NCBI GenBank assembly: GCA_028711995.1
Contig: JAQTRE010000021.1
Location: forward strand, 1 to 33,510
DNA: 33,510 nt
Reading direction: 5' to 3'
Source of the DNA: Dehalococcoidia bacterium
GTDB taxonomy: Bacteria > Chloroflexota > Dehalococcoidia > SZUA-161 > SpSt-899
Below the pieces are notes generated by a model. That model was not told the origin of the DNA, searched no databases, and saw only the letters and a program-made list of their open reading frames with translations. Positions 23,456-30,897 of the stretch are shown here, piece after piece. The stretch's first letter is position 1, and the number at the start of each line of letters is the position of its first letter. The position numbers were made by a program, and so were the translations under genes.

Positions 23456-25377
23456 ATTCCGGTCCGGCCTTAGCCTTCGAGAAGCGGAAAGCCCTGGCTG
23501 AATCGCGCTGGAAAGAGCTTTTCCAGCAGCCACGGATTCTGGTGGGCACAGCCACCTGCGGTCGGGCAGCCGGGGGACTTGAAGTGTTAAAGACCATCCG
23601 GGAGGAACTCAAAAAAGCGGGCCAGTCTATCCCGGTGATGGAGGTCGGATGCATGGGCCATTGCTATGCCGAACCTCTGGTGGTCATCTCCAAACCGGAT
23701 TCCGACTATGCTCCGATTGTCTATGGCTATGTCACCCCGGAGATTGCGCGTCTTCTGGTGAGGGACTCTATCCTCGGCGATGACCCCTCGCTGGAGTTTA
23801 TGCTCGGTGCTCTGGAAGCCAATGAAGCGCTTCCTTCTCTTACCGATCTCCCCAGGTTCCGCTACGAAAAACCGGTTCTTCTGGAAAACTGCGGCCGGAT
23901 CGACCCGGAGGACGTGGATCAGTATATCGCTAACGGTGGCTATGCGGGGCTGGACAAAGCCCTTGAAATGAAGCCGCAGGATGTGATCGAACTGGTGCGG
24001 AAGGCCGGGTTGAAGGGAAGGGGCGGGGCGGGCTTTTCCACGGTCGTCAAATGGGAAACCTGCCGAAACTCCGCAGAGACTCCTAAATACCTGATTTGCA
24101 ATGGGGATGAGGGAGACCCGGGCGCGTTCATGGATCGGGCGATCTTGGAGAGCGATCCGCATTCGGTGATCGAGGGCATGATCATCGCTGCCTATGCTAT
24201 CGGAGCCGGGTTGGGCTATATTTACGTTCGCGCCGAATATCCGCTGGCGGTGGAGCGTGTCCGGCATGCGCTCAGGCAGGCAGAGGATTCCAATTTGCTG
24301 GGAAAGAATATTCTGGGAAGCGGCTTCAGTTTTACCATTCGCCTTTTTGAGGGATCGGGGGCATTTGTCTGCGGAGAAGAGACGGCGCTGATTGCCTCCA
24401 TCGAGGGGAAGCCGGGATTGCCGCGTCACCGTCCTCCCTTTCCGGCTACGAAAGGATTGTTCGGAAAACCGACGATCATTAACAATGTTAAGACGTTGGC
24501 CTCGGTGTCTCGCATCGTTTCCCGGGGGCTGGGTTGGTATTCAAGTTTAGGCATTAACGATCATTCCAGCGGGACGGCTGTGTTTGCGCTGGCAGGCAAG
24601 GTGGTGAACACCGGTCTGACCGAGGTGCCGATGGGCACCTCTCTGCGGCAGGTGATCTTTGAAGTTGGTGGGGGAATTCCCAAGGGTAAAAAGTTCAAGG
24701 CGGTTCAGATCGGCGGGCCTTCCGGCGGCTGCCTTCCGGAATCGACTTTGGACCTGCCGATCGATTTCGATTCTCTGACCGAAGCCGGGGCGATGATGGG
24801 TTCCGGAGGAATGGTTGTGCTGGATGAAGACGACTGCATGGTGGATGTGGCCCGGTTTTTTCTGGAATTCACCCAGAACGAGTCATGTGGCAAATGCACC
24901 CTGTGTCGATTAGGCACCCGGCAGATGCTTGAAATTCTGCAGAGCATCGCGCAGGGCAAGGCCATGGCCGGAGACCTGAAGGTGCTTGCTGAACTGGCCC
25001 GGGACGTGAAGGCGGCCTCTCTGTGCAATCTGGGAAAGACGGCCCCCAATCCGATTCTGACCACCCTGCGGTATTTCGAAGAGGAATACGAAGCGCATAT
25101 TAAAGAAGGGCGCTGTCCGGCGCGGCGCTGCCCGGATTTGATGGCGTACTATATCATCCCGGAGAAGTGCGAGCGCTCCTGCGATGCTTGTGTGGGCACC
25201 TGCACGGTGGAGGCCATCTATGTGGGGCAGAAGCGGGTGAAGGTGATTGATCAGGCCAAGTGTGTCAAGTGTGGCACTTGTGTGCCTGCCTGCCCGCCGC
25301 AGTACAATGCCATCGTTAAAATCTCGCCGTTGAGCGAGTTGCCGGAAGCGCTTCCGGCGCTGAAAGCGAAGGGTTAA
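23452..25377 (+). CDS. NuoF/HndC-like NADH-binding flavoprotein subunit
   Basis: FMN and iron-sulfur subunit of 641 residues, the NADH-reacting partner of the preceding [2Fe-2S] protein. Domains in order are as follows. A thioredoxin-like [2Fe-2S] domain has VGTATCGRAAGG and GCMGHCYAEP (residues 32-72). The NADH/FMN core has GLKGRGGAGFSTVVKWE near 186, CNGDEGDPGAFMDR near 215 and GSGAFVCGEETAL near 300. A [4Fe-4S] motif SCGKCTLCRLGT lies near 476. The C-terminal two-cluster ferredoxin has CERSCDACVGTC near 571 and CVKCGTCVPACPP near 602. This architecture is that of HndC/HydB-type proteins of soluble hydrogenases and formate dehydrogenases, not of minimal NuoF. GTG start, coupled to the upstream stop. 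No catalytic hydrogenase or formate dehydrogenase subunit is adjacent. Confidence 0.92.
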   Translation: MNSGPALAFEKRKALAESRWKELFQQPRILVGTATCGRAAGGLEVLKTIREELKKAGQSIPVMEVGCMGHCYAEPLVVISKPDSDYAPIVYGYVTPEIARLLVRDSILGDDPSLEFMLGALEANEALPSLTDLPRFRYEKPVLLENCGRIDPEDVDQYIANGGYAGLDKALEMKPQDVIELVRKAGLKGRGGAGFSTVVKWETCRNSAETPKYLICNGDEGDPGAFMDRAILESDPHSVIEGMIIAAYAIGAGLGYIYVRAEYPLAVERVRHALRQAEDSNLLGKNILGSGFSFTIRLFEGSGAFVCGEETALIASIEGKPGLPRHRPPFPATKGLFGKPTIINNVKTLASVSRIVSRGLGWYSSLGINDHSSGTAVFALAGKVVNTGLTEVPMGTSLRQVIFEVGGGIPKGKKFKAVQIGGPSGGCLPESTLDLPIDFDSLTEAGAMMGSGGMVVLDEDDCMVDVARFFLEFTQNESCGKCTLCRLGTRQMLEILQSIAQGKAMAGDLKVLAELARDVKAASLCNLGKTAPNPILTTLRYFEEEYEAHIKEGRCPARRCPDLMAYYIIPEKCERSCDACVGTCTVEAIYVGQKRVKVIDQAKCVKCGTCVPACPPQYNAIVKISPLSELPEALPALKAKG

Positions 25378-25416
25378 TGGCGTTCAGGAGTAAAAATTTC
25401 GCCATAGAGGGAACAC

Positions 25417-26742
25417 ATGAAAATCATTCGTGATATTGAGGTTGCCAAATCTACAGTGCTCAAGCGCATTCCTGCCGAGTCGATAGAGTTGCCGCCGAAC
25501 GTCAAAGAGAGGGTCAGAAAGGTCTTCGGGAAGGATTTAACCGCCGAAGAGGTGGTGAAGCAGATTATAGCGGATGTCCGAAGCAGGGGTGATGTGGCTC
25601 TCTTTGAATATACGGAGAAGCTGGATGGTGCAAAGCTGAGCCATCTGGAGGTCTCGTCGAAAGAGATTGCCGCCGCGAGGGATAAAGTGACCAAGCCCTT
25701 GTTGAATTCGCTTCAGATAGCGGCAGATAGAGTTCTGGAATTCCATACCCGGCAGCGCAACAGCTTGCCGAAAGGTCGGGTCGAGTTTCTAAAAGGGGCC
25801 GGGCAGGTCATTTGGCCTCTGGAACGGGTGGGATGCTACGCCCCTGGCGGAACGGCTTCATATCCTTCCACGGTGCTGATGACCGCCATTCCCGCCCGAG
25901 CTGCCGGAGTTGATGAAGTGATTCTGGCAACGCCGCCACAGCCCAATGGGCAGATTCCGCCGCTTACGCTGGTGGCAGCCGAGATGGCAAAAGTCGATAG
26001 GGTGTTTGCCATCGGCGGAGCGCCGGCCATCGCTGCGCTGGCTTTCGGAACCCCTTCCGTGCCCAAAGTGGATAAAATATGCGGCCCCGGCAATATTTTT
26101 GTTACCCTGGCTAAGAAGCAGGTGTTCGGTGCGGTGGACATCGATGGGCTTCAGGGTCCGACAGAGACCATCGTTCTTGCCGATGATTCGGCAAATCCGG
26201 CATCCTGTGCTGCAGATCTCCTGGCTCAGGCCGAACATGACGAACTGGCCTCGGCGATCATGATTACCCCCTCGTTTGAGATGGCAAAGAAAGTCAGCGC
26301 AGAAGTGGAGCGACAACTTGCTGGGCTGAGCCGCAGAGAAATCGCCCGCAAATCGCTGGAGCATCGAGGGGGAATCGTAGTGGTCAAGAGCCTGGATGAA
26401 GGGATCGATCTGGTTAACGCCTACGCCCCGGAACATCTGTGTCTGCTGGTCGATAAAGCAGAATCCGTTGCGGGTAGAATCAGAAACTCCGGCGGCATTT
26501 TCATCGGGGAAAGCTCCCCTGAGGTTCTCGGCGATTATGTTGCCGGTCCCAGTCACGTGATGCCCACCAGCGGCACCGCTCGCTTCAGTTCGCCGCTCAA
26601 TGTCATCGATTTTCTCAAGGTCATCAATCTGGTGGCGCTGGATGAAAAATCGCTCAAGGAACTTGGGTCTCATGCGGCAGCCATTGCTGATGCTGAAGGA
26701 TTTACCGCCCACGCTGAGGCTGCCCGGATAAGGATTGGGTAA
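25417..26742 (+). CDS. hisD: Histidinol dehydrogenase
   Basis: Last step of histidine synthesis: two successive NAD-dependent oxidations of histidinol to histidine, with zinc. The 441-residue protein is complete. Markers are GCYAPGGTASYPSTVLM, VDKICGPGNIFVTLAKK, the zinc ligands Gln and His in LLAQAEHDE, the catalytic Glu-His in NAYAPEHLCLL, Asp in VLGDYVAGPSHVMPT and His in GFTAHAEAARIR. ATG 25417 has a GAGGG site 6 nt upstream. It follows the flavoprotein gene by 39 bp and may be co-transcribed, but no other his gene is nearby. The following 0.9 kb is gene-free. Confidence 0.98.
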   Translation: MKIIRDIEVAKSTVLKRIPAESIELPPNVKERVRKVFGKDLTAEEVVKQIIADVRSRGDVALFEYTEKLDGAKLSHLEVSSKEIAAARDKVTKPLLNSLQIAADRVLEFHTRQRNSLPKGRVEFLKGAGQVIWPLERVGCYAPGGTASYPSTVLMTAIPARAAGVDEVILATPPQPNGQIPPLTLVAAEMAKVDRVFAIGGAPAIAALAFGTPSVPKVDKICGPGNIFVTLAKKQVFGAVDIDGLQGPTETIVLADDSANPASCAADLLAQAEHDELASAIMITPSFEMAKKVSAEVERQLAGLSRREIARKSLEHRGGIVVVKSLDEGIDLVNAYAPEHLCLLVDKAESVAGRIRNSGGIFIGESSPEVLGDYVAGPSHVMPTSGTARFSSPLNVIDFLKVINLVALDEKSLKELGSHAAAIADAEGFTAHAEAARIRIG

Positions 26743-26889
26743 AAAGCGGCCCCCCGAATTCACAGAAGCCGAAGGGAAGGCTTTAGCGCGGCATTCCCCA
26801 TCCTGCTTGTCCTGAGGTTGCTTCGTCTTCGGTGGCTTTTACTCAGAACTTGCGAAAATGATCTTTGATTGCCGCATGCCATGCATCCG

Positions 26890-26970
26890 GCTCAGTCATG
26901 TTATCCCGGACTTGATTCGGGATATACCCTTTCCGCTCCTCTGGATTCCCGATCGGAGTCGGGAATGACA
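26890..26970. repeat. Two palindromic repeats after hisD
   Basis: TATCCCGG-acttgatt-CGGGATA-type and ATTCCCGA-tcggag-TCGGGAAT palindromes in tandem, of the same kind as those at 4297, 9533 and 17366. They open the 0.9-kb stretch 26743-27654, where no gene is supported. Reading frames across them encode only repeat. Confidence 0.65.
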
Positions 26971-27059
26971 TAATCGCAAGTTTCTTTCTTCTTGCATACT
27001 GTCTCCGGAGGTATCTCTTCCTCGAAAGACATCTTATCGTCATCTCGAGCCCTTCGCCT

Positions 27060-27260
27060 TGTGTCATCCTAAGCGAAGCGAATAATCTGTTCACTGCTCA
27101 GATAAACTCCGGGTGACGATCTTTTTCCCCTTCTTGTACAACTTGGGACATAGTTGAGGGTGCAGGGATACTTCCCTGCCGGGGGATCGGGGGTGTCCCC
27201 CGATCCCCTCTCTTCCCCCAAGAATGGGGGTCAGGGGGTTGATCAAAACTTCATCAGAGG
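27060..27260. repeat. Structured dispersed repeat, copy D (inverted)
   Basis: Inverted relative to copies A-C. In this copy hairpin two is longest: a perfect 12-bp stem GGGGATCGGGGG-tgt-CCCCCGATCCCC. Hairpin one is CCCCCA-agaa-TGGGGG and hairpin three GCAGGGA-tact-TCCCTGC. A GTCATCCTAAGCGAAGCGAA segment lies at the outer edge, like the tails behind copies B and C. Confidence 0.8.
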
Positions 27261-27487
27261 TTACGCAAATTTCCCCATTAACTATTCCACTAGTTAGCTC
27301 ACATATATGGCTCACATATCACCTGTTTACCATTGACTACATCTCCTATAATAGTATCCATTTTTACTCTACATTTTAGCCTGATATATGTTGGTCTATA
27401 TCCGAATATGTAGTCTCAATATTAGACAATAGATAACTCTTTAAAACACGCTGCAATGTTTTGCCTGAAGAAGTCGATTAGTATATA

Positions 27488-27523
27488 GAGTTAACACTAT
27501 ATGTTATATGATAGCGTTAACTC
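27488..27523. other. 13-bp imperfect palindrome in AT-rich intergenic region
   Basis: Arms GAGTTAACACTAT and ATAGCGTTAACTC pair at 12 of 13 positions around a 10-nt ATGTTATATG centre, with both halves containing GTTAAC. The surrounding 27270-27650 is far more AT-rich than the genes on either side. A short direct repeat GCTCACATAT occurs at 27297 and 27310, and a TATAAT lies at 27347. It could be a regulator site for the HARE-HTH gene or an integration remnant; nothing decides between them. Confidence 0.55.
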
Positions 27524-27585
27524 GCTGAATGCCTGTCAGTCAACTATTTTCGTATTAATCTATTTTAATTATTATTTGCATAATG

Positions 27586-27614
27586 TTGTAACTGTTATTT
27601 GTATGATTTATCAT
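27586..27614 (+). promoter_or_regulatory. Sigma-70 promoter for HARE-HTH gene
   Basis: TTGTAA (27586-27591), 17-bp spacer, TATCAT (27609-27614; one mismatch from TATAAT). It lies 40 bp before the GTG start and 62 bp past the palindrome. Confidence 0.55.
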
Positions 27615-27654
27615 AGGAACAATGAAACTGAAATTATTATAATTCGGAGGAACT

Positions 27655-28182
27655 GTGGAGGAAGAAATAATATCAAAAGAAATTGTTGATTCTAATGCTG
27701 ATCCGAAATCATACGGTACTGACCTGAAATCAGCCTTACTGACCAAACGTCAAGGGCTGAGAGGAGAGATCAATCGGATCGATGCCGAGGCCTCCAGGCT
27801 CCAGGATGAGTATTCAAAAAAGTTGGGGCAATTGCAGTCGTTGAGAAAGCAGCTAGAAGAAGCGATTCAGCACGTTGATGCTTTGCTGAAGATCGAGGGT
27901 GGGATCTATGAGCCGGTCGCATTGACCGGCGTCAAGGCGGATGAACCGGCTATAGCGCCAGCCGATATCGCGTTCGGCATTCTGGAGGAGCAGGGGAAGC
28001 CGATGCACTACAGGGATATTGCCGCAGAGGTCAAGAAGCGCGGCACAGATCTTCTCGGCAAGGACCCCGCAGCCACACTGCTGACCAAGTTGAGCCGGGA
28101 TGATCGGTTCAAACGGATCAGCCGAGGAACATATGCGTTATCTGCGTGGAAGGTGCGGAAGGCTAGGAGTAAGACTCGATGA
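27655..28182 (+). CDS. HARE-HTH domain protein with coiled coil
   Basis: Predicted DNA-associated protein of 175 residues. Residues about 30-80 are strongly heptad-like (RGEINRIDAEASRLQDEYSK and onward), suggesting a coiled-coil dimer. Residues about 100-165 match the HARE-HTH winged-helix domain: DIAFGILEEQGKPMHYRDIA, then LLTKLSRDDRFKRISRGTYAL. This domain is known in the RNA polymerase delta factor, in eukaryotic ASXL proteins and fused to restriction enzymes, and is thought to link DNA state to effector activity. Here no nuclease is attached. GTG 27655 follows GGAGG by 5 nt. It is convergent with feoB, the stop codons directly abutting, and is preceded by an AT-rich region with a palindrome. 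Target unknown. Confidence 0.8.
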   Translation: MEEEIISKEIVDSNADPKSYGTDLKSALLTKRQGLRGEINRIDAEASRLQDEYSKKLGQLQSLRKQLEEAIQHVDALLKIEGGIYEPVALTGVKADEPAIAPADIAFGILEEQGKPMHYRDIAAEVKKRGTDLLGKDPAATLLTKLSRDDRFKRISRGTYALSAWKVRKARSKTR

Positions 28183-29889
28183 TCACAAAACCAGATTGAG
28201 CAAGCTGCCCACAACTATAGAGGTCGCCAGCATGATTCCCGTTGCCAGGAGAAGCCGCCTGACTCCTAGTTCTCTGCCCATCACCACAAACGTAGCCAGG
28301 CAGGGGAATATCATGGAGAGCATCAGGCAGCCGATGACCAGTTGGCCTGCAGTCAGGTCGAGGCCGTTCAGCATGCCCACAGCCATATCTTTGCGCAAGG
28401 CGCCGATGATCAGCGGCGCAGACGCGTCCCGGGGCAATCCAAAAAGCCCGCTCACCACCGGTTCAGCAACATTGGCAATATACTGGAATACATGTAGCGC
28501 TTCCAGAACGGTTATCACAAAAATGCCTGCCATCACCAGCGGGACGGCTTCCTGGAGGAAATCGACGATCCGCGCTTGCAGCTTGGAGGCCACAACGTTC
28601 AGCGGGGGCACCCGGTAGGGCGGGATTTCGATCAAAAGTTCAGGCGTGAAACCTTTGATCGTTAGTTTCAGGATGAGGCCCAGCACAATCCAGACCAGAA
28701 GCAGCACGCCATAGGTTATGGCGACGTATTGCAGGCCGTAGTCTCCCACCGTTCCGATGATCATCGCCTGAAGAGCGGCGCAGGGAATACCGATGGAGAT
28801 GAGGGTCGCCACGATGAATCGCTCTCGTTCGCTCTCCAGGACTCGCGTTGCCAGAATCGCCGGAACGTGGCACCCCAGTCCCAGGAGGGTGGGAATGATG
28901 GCATATCCGTGAACGCCGATTCGGTGCATCAGATTATCGAGCAAAACGGCCACGCGGGGCAGATATCCCACGTCTTCCAGGACTCCCAGTATCAGATAGA
29001 AGGCAAAGACGTAGGGCAGAACCACCCCGAAAGGGATGTAAAGGCCGGTTGTCAGCATGCCGAGCGAATCCTTGAAGTTGACTTCTCCTTCGATCAGCCT
29101 GCCGACAAGGACATCGTGCAAAAATCCCTCCGATCCCAGTGCGTCGCTCAGCCGGGTCATCAGCGGGGCCCAGAGGTTATCGAAAAATGGGTCGAACACA
29201 AATCCGATCAGGCCTTCGCCGATAAAACGAATGATGATGAAAGAGCAGAGAAGCACCGTGAGCGCTATCGGAATCCCCGGGAAAGGCTTGATGGAGTTAT
29301 CCCCCAGGTGTTCCAGCCACGTGTGATGCCGGTGGGTGACCGTTTGCACCTGCCCGACGATTCCGCCTACCGTTGCCCATTGTTGGTCCTTTGTTTGGGT
29401 GGGAGTTCGGAGAGCTTTGGCTTGCGGGATGCGGCTGACCAGTTCTTTTATCCCCTCTCCGGTTACGGCCACTGTGGGGGTCACCGGCACACCCAGAAGG
29501 TCTTCCAGCTTCTGGTAATCGATATGCAACCCTCGATGTTTGGTGTCATCCCACATGTTCAGGGCTACGATCATAGGGATTCCTGTCTCCAGGAGTTGCA
29601 GCGTCAGAAAAAGATTGCGCTCCAGATTGGTGGCGTTCACCACGTTGATGATGAGATCGCCATCTTTGATTATCCGAGCGGCAACCGCTTCTTCTTTGGA
29701 GGTTGGATCCAGGGTGTAACTGCCGGGGACGTCGATGATCTCGACTTTCTGGTCTCCCAGCTTCATGTGGCTGGTGGGAATTGCTACCGCTGTGCCGGGG
29801 TAATCTGAGGTGGTGGCTTTCACTTCCGCCAGGCGGGAGAAGAGAGCCTGTTTGCCGACATTGGGGTTCCCTACAAGGAGTATCTTCAC
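28183..29889 (-). CDS. feoB: Ferrous iron transporter B
   Basis: Inner-membrane Fe(II) permease with an N-terminal G domain, 568 residues, a compact form. G domain: GNPNVGKQALFSRL (G1, residues 7-20), YPGTAV (G2), DVPGSYTL (G3), ALNMWDD (G4) and VAVTGEG (G5). In G1 the residue after Lys13 is Gln, where nearly all P-loop GTPases have Ser or Thr for magnesium. The membrane half has two Gate repeats, the first containing GLGCHVPAILATRVLESERERF and IPCAALQAMII, and about eight to ten hydrophobic segments. GTG 29889 overlaps the feoA stop (GTGA), so translation is coupled. Iron control is likely through the fur gene at the start of the operon. Confidence 0.95.
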   Translation of the reverse strand: MKILLVGNPNVGKQALFSRLAEVKATTSDYPGTAVAIPTSHMKLGDQKVEIIDVPGSYTLDPTSKEEAVAARIIKDGDLIINVVNATNLERNLFLTLQLLETGIPMIVALNMWDDTKHRGLHIDYQKLEDLLGVPVTPTVAVTGEGIKELVSRIPQAKALRTPTQTKDQQWATVGGIVGQVQTVTHRHHTWLEHLGDNSIKPFPGIPIALTVLLCSFIIIRFIGEGLIGFVFDPFFDNLWAPLMTRLSDALGSEGFLHDVLVGRLIEGEVNFKDSLGMLTTGLYIPFGVVLPYVFAFYLILGVLEDVGYLPRVAVLLDNLMHRIGVHGYAIIPTLLGLGCHVPAILATRVLESERERFIVATLISIGIPCAALQAMIIGTVGDYGLQYVAITYGVLLLVWIVLGLILKLTIKGFTPELLIEIPPYRVPPLNVVASKLQARIVDFLQEAVPLVMAGIFVITVLEALHVFQYIANVAEPVVSGLFGLPRDASAPLIIGALRKDMAVGMLNGLDLTAGQLVIGCLMLSMIFPCLATFVVMGRELGVRRLLLATGIMLATSIVVGSLLNLVL

Positions 29890-30134
29890 GAATTATCCAG
29901 TTCGACCCATATCTTATCCGCCATGCCAAAACCAATGGCAAGCCGGGAGCCATTGACCTTGATGGTCACTGGGCCGCGCATCGGCATAGCGCTCATTTTG
30001 GTTATGAGCTGCCCGGGTCTGATGCCCATCGCTTCCAGACGGCGGGCCATGCCGCCTCCCCCGTTTATTTCCACCACCGTGCCTTTCTCTTTTGTATTCA
30101 TCTGAGTGAGCGTCATCTGTGTTTTCCGCAACAT
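29886..30134 (-). CDS. feoA: Ferrous iron transport protein A
   Basis: Small SH3-like cytoplasmic partner of FeoB, 82 residues. The conserved pattern is GTVVEINGGGGMARRLEAMGIRPG followed by KMSAMPMRGPVTIKVNGSRLAIGFGMADKIWVE; these are landmarks of the FeoA/DtxR-like SH3 fold. Met1, Met7 and Met12 are all possible starts; the first is nearest a GAGGAA site formed at the end of fur. It lies 5 bp after fur and overlaps feoB. Confidence 0.94.
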   Translation of the reverse strand: MLRKTQMTLTQMNTKEKGTVVEINGGGGMARRLEAMGIRPGQLITKMSAMPMRGPVTIKVNGSRLAIGFGMADKIWVELDNS

Positions 30135-30139
30135 GGTCT

Positions 30140-30559
30140 TTATTCCTCATTCGGCCGTTTGCCCTGGCATTCCCGGCAATAGCCGCGCACATTTATCTCG
30201 ATATCCGAAATCTGGAAGCAGGCTTCTTTTTCCACTGCCAACCGCAGCTCTTCGGTGGCCAGGGTTTTCACTTCGAACACCATGCCGCAATTGTGGCAGA
30301 CCAGGTGGGAGTGTCCCGAGGAGTTCTTGGTCTCGTAATAATGGTGATCTTCGGCGAAATGCCTTTCTGTGACCAACCCTGACTTTTTGAAAAGCTGAAG
30401 GTTTCGATAGACGGTGGAGAGACTGATGCGCAATCCCGACTCCCTGGCCCGCTGATGAAGCTCATCGGCATCCAGATGGCCTTCGGCCTGGCAGATGATA
30501 TCGAACAGGAGCTTTCTCTGCGAGGTCATTCTCTGTCCGGGAAGTTGGTTGCCATTCAT
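30140..30559 (-). CDS. Fur-family transcriptional regulator
   Basis: Metal-dependent repressor of the Fur/PerR/Zur family, 139 residues, and given its operon most likely iron-sensing. The N-terminal winged helix has RMTSQRKLLFDIICQ and the recognition part ISLSTVYRNLQLFKKSGLV. The C-terminal domain has the His-rich HHYYETKNSSGHSHLVCHNCG, whose histidines and acidic residues form metal sites, and the structural-zinc CxxC pairs CHNCG and CREC. A TTG 10 codons upstream could also start translation; ATG 30559 suits the family length. Its own promoter carries a Fur-box-like site, so it probably autoregulates fur-feoA-feoB. Confidence 0.92.
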   Translation of the reverse strand: MNGNQLPGQRMTSQRKLLFDIICQAEGHLDADELHQRARESGLRISLSTVYRNLQLFKKSGLVTERHFAEDHHYYETKNSSGHSHLVCHNCGMVFEVKTLATEELRLAVEKEACFQISDIEINVRGYCRECQGKRPNEE

Positions 30560-30596
30560 CTTCAAATCAACCTGTTTCCTGAAAAGCAATAATGCA

Positions 30597-30642
30597 AATG
30601 ATTCCTATTATCAATAATAACACAGAGCAATCGGGACTTCAA
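30597..30642 (-). promoter_or_regulatory. Promoter and Fur-box-like operator of fur-feoA-feoB
   Basis: Minus-strand TTGAAG (30642-30637), 17-bp spacer, TATTAT (30619-30614; one mismatch). Directly next to the -10 is TGATAAT-agg-AATCATT at 30613-30597, an inverted pair of Fur-like half sites. Binding there would block transcription. The half sites match the Fur box; the spacing is looser than the classical 7-1-7. Confidence 0.5.
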
Positions 30643-30670
30643 TACGCGGATACTTCTTTGAGTAGCACCC

Positions 30671-30856
30671 CTATGTGGCTCTGGGGGTCAACCAGCTTTT
30701 GGATATCGCGGTGCCTTGATACACTAGCAGATAGAACAGGTGATGAGGCTCACCAAGGTAATACCTGAACCGCCCTGGGATTTTGGGATGATAACCTTCA
30801 CTGGCAAGTTGCAGTAGAGGCTGTTCTCTCAGCATGTCCGGAGGGTGGGAATCCAT
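30671..30856 (-). CDS. Doubtful 61-residue frame, possibly a gene remnant
   Basis: The only frame of note in the 30560-30897 gap. It is rich in aromatic residues and prolines (GYHPKIPGRFRYYLGEPHH), and the frame stays open some 16 codons upstream of its first ATG. I recognise no family and see no ribosome site. It could be a decayed gene or chance. Confidence 0.25.
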   Translation of the reverse strand: MDSHPPDMLREQPLLQLASEGYHPKIPGRFRYYLGEPHHLFYLLVYQGTAISKSWLTPRAT

Positions 30857-30897
30857 CAGCAGGAGAAATCCATTGAAAGTATGGGATGAAGGAAATG

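Noticed and set aside
22931-25377. Part of a complex I (nuo) operon
   Set aside because: No other nuo gene is present, and the flavin subunit carries the extra domains of soluble hydrogenase or dehydrogenase diaphorases.
26843-27315. Minus-strand frames after hisD (83 and 74 codons)
   Set aside because: They consist mostly of translated palindromic and structured repeats.
28729-29808. 359-codon plus-strand frame opposite feoB
   Set aside because: Shadow of feoB codon usage; the product is His/Asp/Gln-rich without motifs, and the minus-strand gene is certain.
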